Source: Prorocentrum cordatum (taxonomy: Eukaryota > Sar > Dinophyceae > Prorocentrales > Prorocentraceae). From it: 64,000 nt of DNA. Numbering within the stretch: the first letter of the stretch is position 1; each line of letters opens with the position of its first letter. The notes under the pieces are model-generated. The model ran no database searches. It was not told where the DNA came from and was given only the letters and a program-made list of their open reading frames with translations. Made by a program: the position numbers and the translations under genes. Location: assembly GCA_963575745.1 (NCBI GenBank), contig CAUYUJ010009868.1:1-64000 (forward strand), in the 5' to 3' direction. Positions 35,317 to 45,699 of this stretch are shown in pieces.

Positions 35317-35580
35317 GTGCTAGTCACCAACGTGAGGGGATGTGATTTGGACGATCCAACTATCCCTCGGCAACCCGACGGTTCGATTGCGAGGCCGCCC
35401 TCGGGAGGGCTAGGATGTCCTGCGTGCGCGGATAATGTTAACATGCGCTCTCCCTCACATGACAGAAATCCCAAGCATTGCAGGTGGTATGATAAGAACG
35501 ACCACCATTGGGAATGTCCGAGCTGCAAGAAGAATTACGGCCAGAACAAGCCTGGACGTGTACGGACACCTGGCATATGA
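35317..35580 (+). pseudogene. Cys-rich finger upstream of integrase
   Basis: An 87-codon frame with CPACAD, HDRNPKHCRW and WECPSCKKNYGQ, i.e. two CxxC pairs with intervening His/Cys, a likely small zinc-binding fold. Ends in TGA at 35,578, after which a Pro/Ala-rich hinge (35,623-35,900) leads to integrase. The finger may bind RNA or assist integrase; this is inference. Confidence 0.5.
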
Positions 35581-35899
35581 AATTTTGCCAAACCTTGGAA
35601 GCTGCCTGACGATCGCGGACAGGTGCCACCGGCTCCTGCCGAACCAGCAGCAGGACAGGCACCGCCGGCCCCTGCCGAACCAGCAGCACCACCACCCGAG
35701 GCGCAAGCCGCACCACCACTTGCGCGGCTACGAGCACCAAGGCCTGGCTCTAGAGCCGGGCCCACGGCGGGTGCCAGCGCTGGGAGTTCGGATGACCACC
35801 TCCGACTGCCACAGGTCAGAGTCAGACGTGGCCGACAGCAAGGAGGGGGTGCACCTCCACCGCCACTAGCGGGTAACCCTGCTGCACGACCACGCCTTC

Positions 35900-36660
35900 C
35901 AGACTGGTCAAGGTACGACGTATTAATCAGTTTACAAAATTTACGAAGCCTTGACCCGAGCGTGGCAACGCGCGAGCTGCGGAAGCTACACTTGCGCTGG
36001 TTCCGTGCGAAAGAGCATAAGATGAGATTCATCTCAATCAAGATAGGTCTGGACAGCGTCAGGCTCAACCGGATTCAAGGTTTCTGCGACACATGTCGGG
36101 GGCGCAGGGCTTGGGAGAAGCCTCGGCATGCGTTTATGCCATCTACTGCGCTGCCTGGCAAATTCAACGAAGAAGTTGAATGTGACCTGATGTTCTACAA
36201 ACAAGAGCATACTATATTCCGTATCATCGATCGTTGTTTTCGATATGCTACTGGAATGGAAATACCAGACAAAACGATGACCAGCATCCTGGATGCATAC
36301 CATCAGTGCTGGATGCAGTTAGGACCTGCAAAGGTACTCATACTCTGATGGAGAGGGTGCCCTTAACAACGACACTGCGAAAGCAGTCCTTAGGCAATGG
36401 GCACTGAACTAAGGATATGTGCGCGTGGGCAACACGCTACGACGATCGAAACCAGACATGTCATATTGCGCCATCTACTTCATGTCATGGAAGCTGAACC
36501 CAACAGGTTAGACATACCTCTTGTGGTCGCATGACTACTGCATGATGCCTTGTTTACCGCCAGCGCGTTCACCTACTACAGCGAGGTGTCTCCATGCAGC
36601 GCTCTGTTTGGACGGCAACTGGCAATGCTCTCTGACTTACTTGTCCTGGATCACGAGTAG
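35900..36660 (+). pseudogene. Copia-type integrase
   Basis: An N-terminal zinc-binding part, LHLRWFRAKEHKM plus CDTCRG, gives the HHCC-like set. The catalytic core follows: ECDLMFYKQEHTIF (first Asp codon about 36,184), SDGEGALNNDTAK in a shifted frame (Asp about 36,347), and GQHATTIETRHVILRH in a third frame (Glu about 36,448). Asp to Asp is about 54 residues and Asp to Glu about 34, the classic integrase spacing. Two indels and a stop at 36,529 inactivate it. A TYYSEVSPCSALFGRQ part resembles the end of the core. Confidence 0.7.
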
Positions 36661-36739
36661 CCGACGGAAGCGTCGGATCATTTTCGGGAGCAGATGATGC
36701 GCAAGGTATGCATGGAAGCTGTCAAACAGGCCACTGCAG

Positions 36740-37207
36740 TAGCCATGACCAATCGTGCATTACGCACTAAGACAACTGTTGCCGGTCAGATACTACGATG
36801 AAAGGAGATTTAGTTCATTGCCAGCGCCCCGCAACCACGAAGGACGATTGGGGGGCTGGAATGGCCCATTCCCAGTTGTAAGAAACGATCCCGAAAGGGG
36901 TCAAGTCATCATTCGATTGGGAAACGGCGACGTTCAGGTACAATGCGGCGATGCACGACATTCACTCTATATTGAAGCTTTAATCGCCAGAGAAATTGTT
37001 TCCGACAGCACAGCGCTGCGGACAGTGTTGACGTTCGTGGCCAGTCTACTTGCGGGGGGAACTGCTACGACATTTGGCTATATACCGACCAAGGAGGGGA
37101 TGCTTCAGATGACGAGTGGGAGCCGACTATCTCCGAAGGTACATCTAGCTTTACAATACCTTATCAGAAACTTCTTCCGCATTGAGAACGTAGTTTCGGT
37201 CAGGTAA
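36740..37207 (+). pseudogene. Integrase C-terminal and linker region
   Basis: Frame 36,755-37,207: basic start, then LGGWNGPFPVVRNDPERG and QVIIRLGNGDVQVQCGD, like the SH3-type beta domain that follows copia/gypsy integrase cores (WxGPFxV...ViirLgdgd). Tail is LAGGTATTFGYIPTKEG. Confidence 0.55.
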
Positions 37208-37258
37208 GCCAAGCGTGCCCATGATATAACTCCGGTTGCTTGCGCTGACAGTTGCACA

Positions 37259-37800
37259 TTGGTCCACCAGGACAACGATGTGCATCCAGGGTTTCACTCT
37301 TATGAAGCAGAAGGCTCCGCTCTCAACATTTACGATATAACTGGATCAGCACACAAACCTCGCGCAGGCTTTGGCCAGGATATGACAAATATTGAGGAAT
37401 TGGCGGATGCGCCGACGCCGGATGGAACTGCAAGAGAAGCCTCAGAAGCCGAACCACCACAGGGATGGACGGCTTCTCACGATTTAGGAGGAAATGGAGG
37501 CTGACCTCCAGGCGCACGTCATGGAAGTGTGGTATGCAGAACTGCAATATGAAAAGGAACTACTGGAGGCAACTCCACTAGAGGATCTTTCCACAATACC
37601 CACGCATATGATTCCAGACAATAGTGTGCTGATCACTGTAGCTGAAGAGCAGCGGGGCACCTGCCTAAGTGGGGGCACCCGCGCGACTCCGACACCGAGG
37701 AGATGTATCATGTCCCGCTGTGCTCCCTGGTCGAAGATAGCAGTTACGGGCTGGACTCAGACGAAAATGGGCAATATGTAGAACTCTGCTTTACGGCAGA
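37259..37800 (+). pseudogene. Integrase-RT linker
   Basis: Acidic low-complexity frames (GFGQDMTNIEELADA, MEADLQAHVMEVWYAELQ) with two degenerate AGxPA-type motifs at 37,652 and 37,669. The spacer position is typical for copia polyproteins. Confidence 0.45.
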
Positions 37801-38870
37801 AATGCCAAAGGTAGTCCTGTCCGAACAACAGCACAGGATATTCGATGCCGACCGTGTGACCACCATGCGAGTATATGTTGGCGCCGCTGCAAGGCGAGCT
37901 GCGATCGTCAAGGAGGACGACCTCCTCGCGAATGCTGACATCCAGGCGAATCCCGAGAGAGTATCGGGAACCCTCTGCACCGAACTCAAGACATGGTTTG
38001 ACAACAAGTGTTCCAACATGCAAGACATATCTAAAGCGTCAACCATCATGACTTCGACGTATGCGTAAGTATGGAAGTTTGTGAAGAACGAGAAGGGCGA
38101 AATGGAACGTGCCATCAGATTGCGCCTGGTGCTTCGAGGCTTCATGGACCCTGAAGCCTGTGACGTGGAAGCATTTTTGGGAACTGCGCGGCGGTCAAGC
38201 CAGAGACTACTCGCGAGCACGGCAGCTTGCAAGAAGCAGTGGGTCATTGCCTCCCTCGGCATCAACATGGCCTTCCCGAAAGGGTTGACCGACCGGGAAC
38301 TTGCTGAGGCAACTGGTGAGAAGGAACGTGTGGTGTGTTTTACTTTGCCGCCTGGATCGGCCCTGGTGCTTCGAACTCTCCCAGGGTTCGAACACTGCGA
38401 CGAGTCGAAGCACTGCTTGCAATGCCTTAAACCAGGCACTGGCACCAAAGACCCACCCCCGAGCTTTCTCACTAAAGCTCAGGAGGACCACGAGAGGTTT
38501 TTGTCTCCGACCCACGTCCTACGACGAGGAGTTCGAGACGAGCAGCAACCTGCTCACGGCCAAACATGTTGATGATGCCAATATGGCCGGCACTGAGGAC
38601 ACCATTGACAAGCGTGTCAAGTGTGTAGAAGACACCTTTGGTAAGTGTAAACCCAACAAGCACGCATGCACCAGTTGTGCTGTGAGATGTACCAAGGATG
38701 AGGACGGCAAGGTTACTTTGGACCGAGACGACTACATCAAGCAGCTCCGCCCTATGCAACATCCTGAATTTACCGGCGCCGACGCTGACGCTCAGGCATC
38801 CAAGACGGTTGCAGACATGTTCGTCAGCCTCAGAGGCGCGCTGGCGTATGCATTAATCACCCAGGTGTGG
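37703..38870 (+). pseudogene. Copia-type reverse transcriptase
   Basis: ELKTWFDNKCSNMQDI opens the domain. After a stop at 38,066 come RLRLVLRGFMDPEACD and SSQRLLASTAACKKQW (family RLVxrGf.d..a, and R.l.s.aa...w). Motif A reads SLGINMAFPKG, so the catalytic Asp of slDi..AFl.g is lost. LPPGSALVLRTLPG and HCDESKHCLQCLKPG follow. A frame change near 38,490 leads to LTAKHVDDANMAG, which keeps the VDD of motif C, then RPMQHPEFTGAD. With motif A lost and frames broken, the copy cannot be active. Confidence 0.7.
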
Positions 38871-39355
38871 TTGATGGTGCATGTTGCTTCTCTACAACGT
38901 GTCCATGAACCGACCAGTATACAAGTGCGACGACTGAACGCGACCACCAGGAAACTGCAGGCCCGTCCTAGGAATATCGTCTACCAGGCGATGACCCCTA
39001 TGGGCGAGGTCGACCTGCGCAGCGACTCAGGTTACCGACGCCTGAGTGGAGACGCCGATGACGAAATCAAAGGCTATGGCATTCGCGGGGCAAGCCGGCT
39101 ACGGCGTGGAAACACGCCATCTGGTAAGCCCGTCGTCCACTGGATTGATGCGCGCTGCAAGTCTCACCGCTTGCAGGTCCGCTCGAGCTATTCAGCAGAG
39201 ACACTAGCAGCTGCCGACAACTTGGAGGACTGTTATCCCGCGATCGTGACTCTGCACGAGCTTCACGCAGGGCCGCTGACTCCCTCTCAGTTGAAAGATA
39301 TAGTTACTTGAGTTGGGTTGCCTGAGCATCAAGGTTACTTTGACCATAGATGCTG
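38871..39355 (+). pseudogene. Copia RNase H, part 1 (upstream of insertion)
   Basis: VWLMVHVASLQRVHEPTS and LNATTRKLQARPR (connection), then DLRSDSGYRRLSGD (first Asp region), VVHWIDARCKSHR and SSYSAETLAAADN (the catalytic Glu). A stop lies at 39,309; in the next frame KVTLTIDAES gives the third Asp and then hits the insertion at about 39,356. Confidence 0.7.
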
Positions 39356-39789
39356 AATCTTTTCCCGGAAAGGGCATAGGCCCAGGGTTCTCTTTTAGAT
39401 GGTTTACCCCCCGGTTTCGACTTGAAGGGGGCCGGCGAAATTATTCTGCGTAAGTAACGAGGTGCAGTGCTGTTTTTTTCTAGAAGTGCGTTTCGTGCGT
39501 GCCCGCTCGAGGAAAATGCGCCCCCCATCTCGGATCCTCGATAAACAACGGGGTCCGCAAACCTCCGTTTTCCATTCTAAAAAAGGAGGGTGCGGAGCGT
39601 TTTTCGCAGAATCCTCGACAAATAACGGGGTCTGGAGCCCCGACCGCGACGCGGAAAAGCGCCCCGCGCTCAGGAATTCCGAGGATGTCTCGCGCGCGCC
39701 GCGTCCCGCGCGCAGGAATTTCGAGGATGTCTCGAGTAATTCGGTTGTTTTGTCAGGATTTCTTAGAATTTTGGCAGGATGTCTCGAGC

Positions 39790-39828
<39 letters not shown>

Positions 39829-41384
39829 TTTTTTTTTTTTAAAAAAAAAATCCTCCCAGAAAGGGCTCGAGCCCAGGGTTCTCTTTTGGTTGGTTCCCCC
39901 CGGTTTCGACGGCTGTAGGGCCGGCGAAATTATTCTGCGATAAATTACGTGCGGGAGTAGGGCCGGCGAATTAACATTTGAGGATGTCCCTAGCGAAACG
40001 TTTTTTTTTTTTTTTTTTTTTTTTTTTTGTCTCTCATAATTTGTTGAGGATGTCTCAAGCGAAACACTGGTTTGCAGAGTTGGGGATGTCTCGAGCGAAA
40101 CGCTTGTTTTCAGAATGTGATGAGGATATCTCAAGCGAAACGCTGGTTTTGCAGAGCCGACCGCGACGCGGGATAGCGCCCCGCGCGCAGGAATTCCGAG
40201 GGTGTTTCGCGCGTGCCGCGTCCCGCGCGCAGGAATCTCGAGGATGTCTCGACTAATTCGCTTGTGTTGCTAGGATTTCCTTGAATTTTGGCAGGATGTC
40301 TCGAGCGAAATGCTATTTTTCATAATTTGTTGAAGACGTTTCGAGCGAAACGTTGGTTTTGCAGAATTGGGGGATGTCTAGAGCGGGGGCCCCGTGGGGG
40401 GCCAGAATTCAGAGGATGTCTCAGGCGAAATGCTTGTTTTCACGTCCCGCTCGTAAGAATTTCGAGGATGTCTCGCGCGTGCCGCGTCCCGCGCGCAGGA
40501 ATTCTGAGGATGTTGGCAGGTTGTCTCGAGCGAAACGCTTGTCCCCAGCACGTTCCGTAGCGCGTCCCCTTGGCACGTCCCGCGGTGCGTCCCCATGGCA
40601 CGTCCCTTGGCACGTCGTCGGGTCCCTTGAGACGTTCCGCGTCGCGTCCTCCTGGCATGTCCCCTTGTCAACTAGCTCTGGGGCAGCTACTATGTGTTCA
40701 GGCAACTCGAGCTTAAGATCCAGATCAGTTCGGTCAGGATTCGGATGCCAAGGAGGACTCGATCCACGACGCTATAGAGCACAATCGCGGCATGGCACAT
40801 CGCAATTTAGCACGGTGCAGCACAGCACCGCCCTCGGCAGGGTACATCAAGATCGATACACTCAGCATTGCAACTTGGCACGTTCCTTGGCACGTTCCGT
40901 GGGGCGTCCCTTGGCGAGTCCCCCTGGCACGTCGCGTGGCGCGTCCCCTGGCACATCCCGTGGCACATCCATTGGCACTTTCCGTAGCGCGTCCCCTTGG
41001 CACGTCCCGCGGTGCGACCCCATGGCACGTCCCCTGGCACGTCGCCTGGCGCATCCCTTGGGGCGTTTCGCGGCGCGTCCTCCTGGCATGTTCCCCTGCC
41101 CATTAGCTCTGGGGCAGCTACTATGTGTTCAGGCAGCTCGAGCTTAAGATCCAGATCAGTTCGGTCAGGACTCGGATGGAGGACTCGATCCACGACGCTA
41201 TAGAGCACAATCGCGGCATGGCACATCGCAATTCAGCACGGTGCAGCACAGCACGGCCCTCGGCAGGGTACATCAAGATCGGTACCTTCAGCATTGCATT
41301 TGCCCGTCACCCAATCAGGTGTCTTTGAAAGCGCTGCCATGTGTTACAGTTCTATATTCCTTTCCGGGTTCGTGGGTCGATCAT
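39356..41384 (+). mobile_element. Nested unit a (B-type)
   Basis: Head CCCGGAAAGGGC with GGCCCAGGGTTCTC, AGTGCGTTTCGTGCGTGCCC block, CGACCGCGACGCGG block, two long T-runs (39,793-39,840 with a following A10; 40,001-40,028), a second head (39,855), GATGTCTCGAGCGAAACGC words, V, Q, V, Q and B-type terminus at 41,384. Confidence 0.78.
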
Positions 41385-42261
41385 GTTTACATAGTTTGTT
41401 GAGGATATCTCGAGGGAAACGCTGGTTTTGCAAAATTTGGGGATGTCTCGAGCGGGGGCTTCGTGGGGGGCCAGAATTCAGAGGATGTCTCAGGCGAAAT
41501 GCTTGTTTTCGTGTCCCGCTCGCAGGAATTCCAAGGATGTCTCGCGCGTGCCGCGTCCCGCGCGCAGGAATTTTGAGGATGTCTCGACTAATTCGTTTGT
41601 TTTGCCAGGATGTCCTTGGATTTTGACCGGATGTCTCGAGCGAAACGCTTGTTTTTTTCATAATTTGTTGAGGATGTCTCGAGCGAAACGCTGGTTTTGC
41701 AAACTTGGGGGATGTCTCGAGCGGAGGCCTCGTGGGGGGCCAAAATTCAGAGGATGTCTCAGGCGAAATGTTTGTTTTCACGTCCCGCTCGCAGGAATTC
41801 CGGGGATGTCTCGCGTGTGCCACGTCCCGCGCGCAGGAATTTTGAGGATGTCCCATAGCGCGTCCCCTTGGCACGTCCTACGGTGCGACCCCATGGCACG
41901 TCCCCTGGCACGTCGCCTTGCGCGTCCCTTGGGACGTTTCGCGGCGCGTCCTCCTGGCATGTCCCCCTGTCAATTAGCTCAGGGGCAACTACTATGTGTT
42001 CAGGCAGCTCGAGCTTGAGATCCTGATCAGTTCGGTCAGGACTCGGATGCAAAGGAAGACTCGATCCACGACGCTATAGAGCACAACCGCGGCATGGCAC
42101 ATCGCAATTCAGCACGGTGCAGCACAGCACAGCCCTCGGCACGGTACATCAAGATTGATACAATCAGCATTGCACTTGCCCGTCGCCCAATCAGGTGTCT
42201 TTGAAGACGTTGCCATGCGTTACATTTCTATATTCCTTTCCGGGTTCGTGGGTCGATCATG
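41385..42261 (+). mobile_element. Nested unit b (B-type)
   Basis: Lacks a head. Starts TTTACATAGTTTGTTGAGGA, with GATGTCTCGAGCGGGGGC and GGCCAGAATTCAGAGG words, then V (41,850-41,960), Q (41,995-42,170) and B-type terminus. Very like 8,437-9,549. Confidence 0.78.
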
Positions 42262-42537
42262 TTTTTAAAGTCCTTGTCAAGCAAAGACTTGAAGAAACCG
42301 ACTGAGTGTGCCCTGTTAGGACACATCAGCTGGATACGACAGATGATAGAGCAAGGAATCTTGCACAGTATTCAGTGGTGCGACACCCGCGATATGACTG
42401 CGGACGGCCACACCAAGGGGAGCATCGACAGAGAGATGCTCCTACAGGTCATGGGAGGTGTACAATCCTTCAAACATGACTTGAAGAGTCATACTTCCTA
42501 TCGGGCTGGCCAGACATCCCGCTCTGTGGCCGCCTGA
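42262..42537 (+). pseudogene. Copia RNase H, part 2 (downstream of insertion)
   Basis: Resumes with KSLSSKDLKKPTECAL, then WIRQMIEQGILHSIQW and CDTRDMTADGHTKGSID. The DMxADGxTK motif is the typical end of copia RNase H. It continues the DAES strand seen before the insertion, so one domain is cut in two. Ends in TGA at 42,535. Confidence 0.75.
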
Positions 42538-43009
42538 GGAGTATCTGTATGCACATAGCTGTACAGGCAAGGCAACTTGCGTGCGGGTCCGCCTTCGTTA
42601 CGGCCCGCCCTTTTGCTGCCCTTTTGTAGATAGTCGCTGTTGTATCTGCTGTATAGAGGCGGCGGGTTCACGCTTCGTCTCCCCCCCCCGAGTCTAAAGT
42701 GAGTTGGGCGTTGCATTGAGTGGAACGAGCGTGCATCCGCGGCAGCTTGGCTCAAAAAGGCCGGCCGCCCAGATCTGATTACACTTCAGCGCGAGGTGTG
42801 CTATTTGCCATCGATACCAAAACACTGCTTGAGATGGCTCGCCCCCTACTACTGGGACTATCGTTACTACGGTACAAAAGAGCGGGAGCTGGGCTTCGCC
42901 TAAGGCGAAGCTGTTGGTTGGGCCTCCCAACCCCTTTCAAGCTCACCGTGCCTGGGTTGCAGGTCGGAGGCCTTCTGGATGCCAGTGGGGATCTCTCGGG
43001 AGGCTTGTC
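42538..43009. other. Retroelement 3' flank, unassigned
   Basis: Follows the RNase H stop. Contains a C10 run (42,683) and a perfect palindrome GCTTCGCCTAAGGCGAAGC (42,893-42,911). The 3' LTR should lie here, but without a matching 5' copy I cannot define it. Confidence 0.35.
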
Positions 43010-43330
43010 GGGGGATTCTTGCATTCTGTTTTGGGGCTTCTCTCGGGGCCCTCTGGGAGGCCTCTTGGGGCCTGAGTTTGGCCTCCTGGGGGCCTCCTGG
43101 GACTTCTGTGGGGCCTCGTGGGGGCCTGCTGGCGGTCTCGGGGGTCATCTTGGGGCGGGGGGCGCGAAGTACCAGTTCGAGCTTCCCCTCTCGGGGCTCT
43201 GTCAGAGCCGTCTTGGGCCGTCTTGGGGGCGCCTTAGGCTTGCTTAGGGGGCGTCTTGGGCCGTCTTGAGGCCGTTTTAGCGCGATCTTGGGGGTATGTT
43301 GGGCCGCCTTGAAGCGATCTTCGGGTCTTT
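43010..43330 (+). repeat. G-rich minisatellite, copy 3
   Basis: Degenerate repeats of GGGGCCTCCTGGGGGCCTCC and GTCTTGGGCCGTCTTGGGGG type, related to 22,040 and 27,845. Frames here are repeat products. Confidence 0.65.
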
Positions 43331-44780
43331 TAGATCCGTCTTGGAGCGTCGGAAGCCCGAAGAGGCAAGAACGCTCAGATCCATTTGACACCGGATGCAA
43401 ATCAAGTATTTCGGCATTCGGGGTGCTCTTGTGGAGTCTCTTGTATTCCTCTTCGGGCGTCTTGGGGGCCTTTTGGGCCCGGTCGCGGATATGCACAGTC
43501 TTTCGCCCGCTGAGGTTTCGGTCTGTGCTCAACTGTCGTGATACTGACCGTGGTTTCGTACCGTCGAAGTGAAACACCGAAGACAACGGCGGAAAAAAAC
43601 AAGGGAACAAGATATCAACGAGGAAGCAGGACGGTATTTTGGCTGAAACAATGTCTGTATGTGTGTGTATGTGTTTGGGTAAGCGAGTCCATGCCGCCGC
43701 CCCCTCCGAGACAGCAAGCCTCGGCTTGCGATGTCCATGCCCAGCAAGGCCCAGCGCGCCCTGGCAGCGCAGGTTTCAGCGCGGATCAACGTGAGCTTTG
43801 ATGGCGCTGCGGTTTCGCGCGAGGTGATACCTCTGGTTGGCCCGCCACGGCGGCCATGCCGTCCTCAGCGGCCATCCGGCCCAGGTCGACTTTCCGCTCG
43901 ATTTCAGTCAGTTACTCGACTCCATCGACCTCGAGTTTCTGCAGGCGGCGCTCTCTCTGGCCCCTTACGGCGGCAGGTCCCCGGGCCTTCCCTTGGGTGC
44001 TGCGGCTCCCCGCAAGCGGCCCGCCTCGCGAGCCAATTCTGGGCGCGGCCACCAGGCGCGTCGCTAAGCGTCGCAGGGCTCTCCTCTCTCTCTCCCGGCG
44101 CCGCCCTCGCCCGCTCCTCCTCCTTGGATCGGTCGGCCAGCGCGGCTGTGTGGTGTCTGTTTCAAACACCGAGCACCGCACCGGGTGTTCGGCCGGTCGC
44201 CTGGCCAGCTGCGCCATGAAAGGCACCTGTCGTCTGACGACGCTTTGGCTGAGTTTCCCTTGAGCAGCGAGTTCGAGCGCAGCAACGTTGGACACCCGAC
44301 TGATGTGTGTTGGTGGTACGTGGCAAATCTTCTGGAGGCCCGCTTGGTGCCAGCTCTGTCCACCTCTGTCCACCTCTCGCCACTCCCCCTGGCCTCGCGC
44401 CTCCCACGACGGGATGGCTCCGTGTCGTCCTCGATGTCTCGGCCTGCTCCTTTCTCGTGACTGTGCCTCGCATGTCTGCCTTCTTTGGTTTTATCTATAC
44501 CTCAGCCCTCCCTGGTCCGCTCGCATGCCTCGCTCCTGCATTTTGCGCCGGAGATGCGTGTCCTTTCCCTGCCATCCACGCCTTGATGTGCTGGATGGCC
44601 CCCTCCTCCTTCTCATGCTTTGCCACGTCGGGCAGGGCCCTTCTGGCTGGCGTGCCGGATGTGCTGTCTGGCAGTAGGTGCTGCGGGATCCAAAGCAATT
44701 CCTGAGGGCCTAGCCACGGCTCCGCGCTTCGTACTCTTACTGGCTCCGCCTCGTCGCCACGCGCGAGGTCGCTACCGCCC
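43331..44780. other. GC-rich region with possible coding fragment
   Basis: The best candidate is a + frame at about 43,837-44,067 with QVDFPLDFSQLLDSIDLEF and LQAALSLAPYGGR, which has ordinary protein composition. A second + frame (43,731-44,219) overlaps it. No domain, no spliced-leader relic and no clear splice sites, so I do not call a gene. Confidence 0.3.
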
Positions 44781-44786
44781 AAGCTG

Positions 44787-45406
44787 CGTATGTGCATATA
44801 TGCATGCATGTATGCATGCATGTAATGAATGTTAGTTTGCATGTGTGTATGTGTACAGCTATGCATGTATGTATGTATGCATGCATGCATGTATGTATGC
44901 ATGTATGTATGTATGTATGTATGTATGTATGTATGTATGCATGTGTGTATGTATGTATGTATGGATGGATGTATGCATGCATGTATGTATGTATGTATGT
45001 ACGCATGTACGTATGTACATATGTACGCATGTACGCATGTTCTTATGTACGTATGTACGTATGTACGTATGTACGTATGTACGTACGTACGTTTGTACGT
45101 ATGTACGTATGTACATATAGTTGTATGTTTGTATGTTTGTATACGTGCATGTATGCATGCATGCATGTATGCATGTATGTGTGTACGTATGCATGTATGT
45201 ATGTATGCATGCATGTCTGTATGTATGTATGTATGCATGCATGTATGTATGTATGTATGTATGCATGTATCATGCATGCATGCAGGTAGGTAGGTAGGTC
45301 GGTAGGGATGCATGCATGCATGTGTGTATGTATGTATATATGTTTGTTTGTATGTATGTATGTTTGTATGTATGTTTGTTTGTATGCACGTGTGTACGTA
45401 CGTACG
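44787..45406. repeat. ATGT/ATGC tetranucleotide microsatellite
   Basis: About 600 bp of degenerate TATG, CATG and TACG units. A 4-bp period is open in every frame and produces Met/Cys/Tyr/Val frames on + and Thr/His/Ile/Tyr frames on -. Not a gene. Confidence 0.95.
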
Positions 45407-45454
45407 TATTGTAGTGGCCTCCGGCCAGTGCCGCCGATCCGGGGCGCTCTGGAT
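45407..45454 (+). mobile_element. Hairpin head, copy 3
   Basis: TATTGTAGTGGCCTCCGGCC, AGTGCCGCCGATCCGG and CTGGAT: the same two-stem head as at 24,912 and 26,794 (ATCCGG pairs with CTGGAT using one G-U). It sits exactly between a tetranucleotide and a GAT microsatellite. Confidence 0.65.
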
Positions 45455-45691
<237 letters not shown>

Positions 45692-45699
45692 ATGGCGCC

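Larger units (their letters stand above)
28677..37682 (+). repeat. Dispersed 14-bp hairpin motif, about 16 copies
   Basis: GCRGG-NNNA-CCTGC recurs at 28,677, 29,180, 29,575, 30,810, 31,134, 31,775, 31,802, 32,277, 32,379, 33,943 and 34,529, with looser copies at 30,822, 30,960, 33,501, 33,768, 37,052, 37,652 and 37,669. The arms can pair (5 bp, G-U allowed) around a four-base loop, often GCAA, GGAA or GAAA. Where I can tell the frame it usually reads Ala-Gly-x-Pro-Ala, with x Gln, Ala, Glu, Lys or Thr. All copies are in the coding orientation. Confidence 0.7.
39356..42261 (+). mobile_element. Modular repeat block nested in copia RNase H
   Basis: Begins TTTTCCCGGAAAGGGC (39,359) after GATGCTGAATCT and ends GGGTCGATCATG (42,261) before the coding text resumes. 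It holds two complete 3' ends (41,384 and 42,261), so two units sit head to tail. Both are B-type with V and Q modules. The flanks are the two halves of one RNase H domain, which proves insertion. A T-run of three to four bases at both junctions could be a short target duplication, but cannot be told from the T-rich element edge. Confidence 0.85.
28650..42537 (+). mobile_element. Decayed Ty1/copia-like retroelement with KptA and RING domains
   Basis: The coding order on the + strand is linker, KptA-like domain, Pro/Ala-rich segment, RING finger, retropepsin, uncharacterised segment, Cys-rich finger, integrase, RT and RNase H. Integrase before RT is the copia order. All parts are in one orientation but in changing frames, with stops. 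Integrase keeps a D-D-about34-E spacing, RT has lost the motif-A Asp, and RNase H is split by a 2.9-kb insertion (39,356-42,261). I could not find LTRs with confidence; a weak similarity between about 28,650 and 42,700 (TTGCATC/TTGCATT near GAGTGG) is not enough. Length without the insertion is about 11 kb, long for copia. Confidence 0.75.

Noticed and set aside
42738-42760. Possible fourth spliced-leader relic (CCGCGGCAGCTTGGCTCAA)
   Set aside because: Needs a deletion and several changes in the central CCATTTTGG; no good reading frame follows.
44792-45321. Met/Cys/Val/Tyr and Thr/His/Ile/Tyr frames, up to 579 codons on the minus strand
   Set aside because: Products of ATGT-type and GAT microsatellites.
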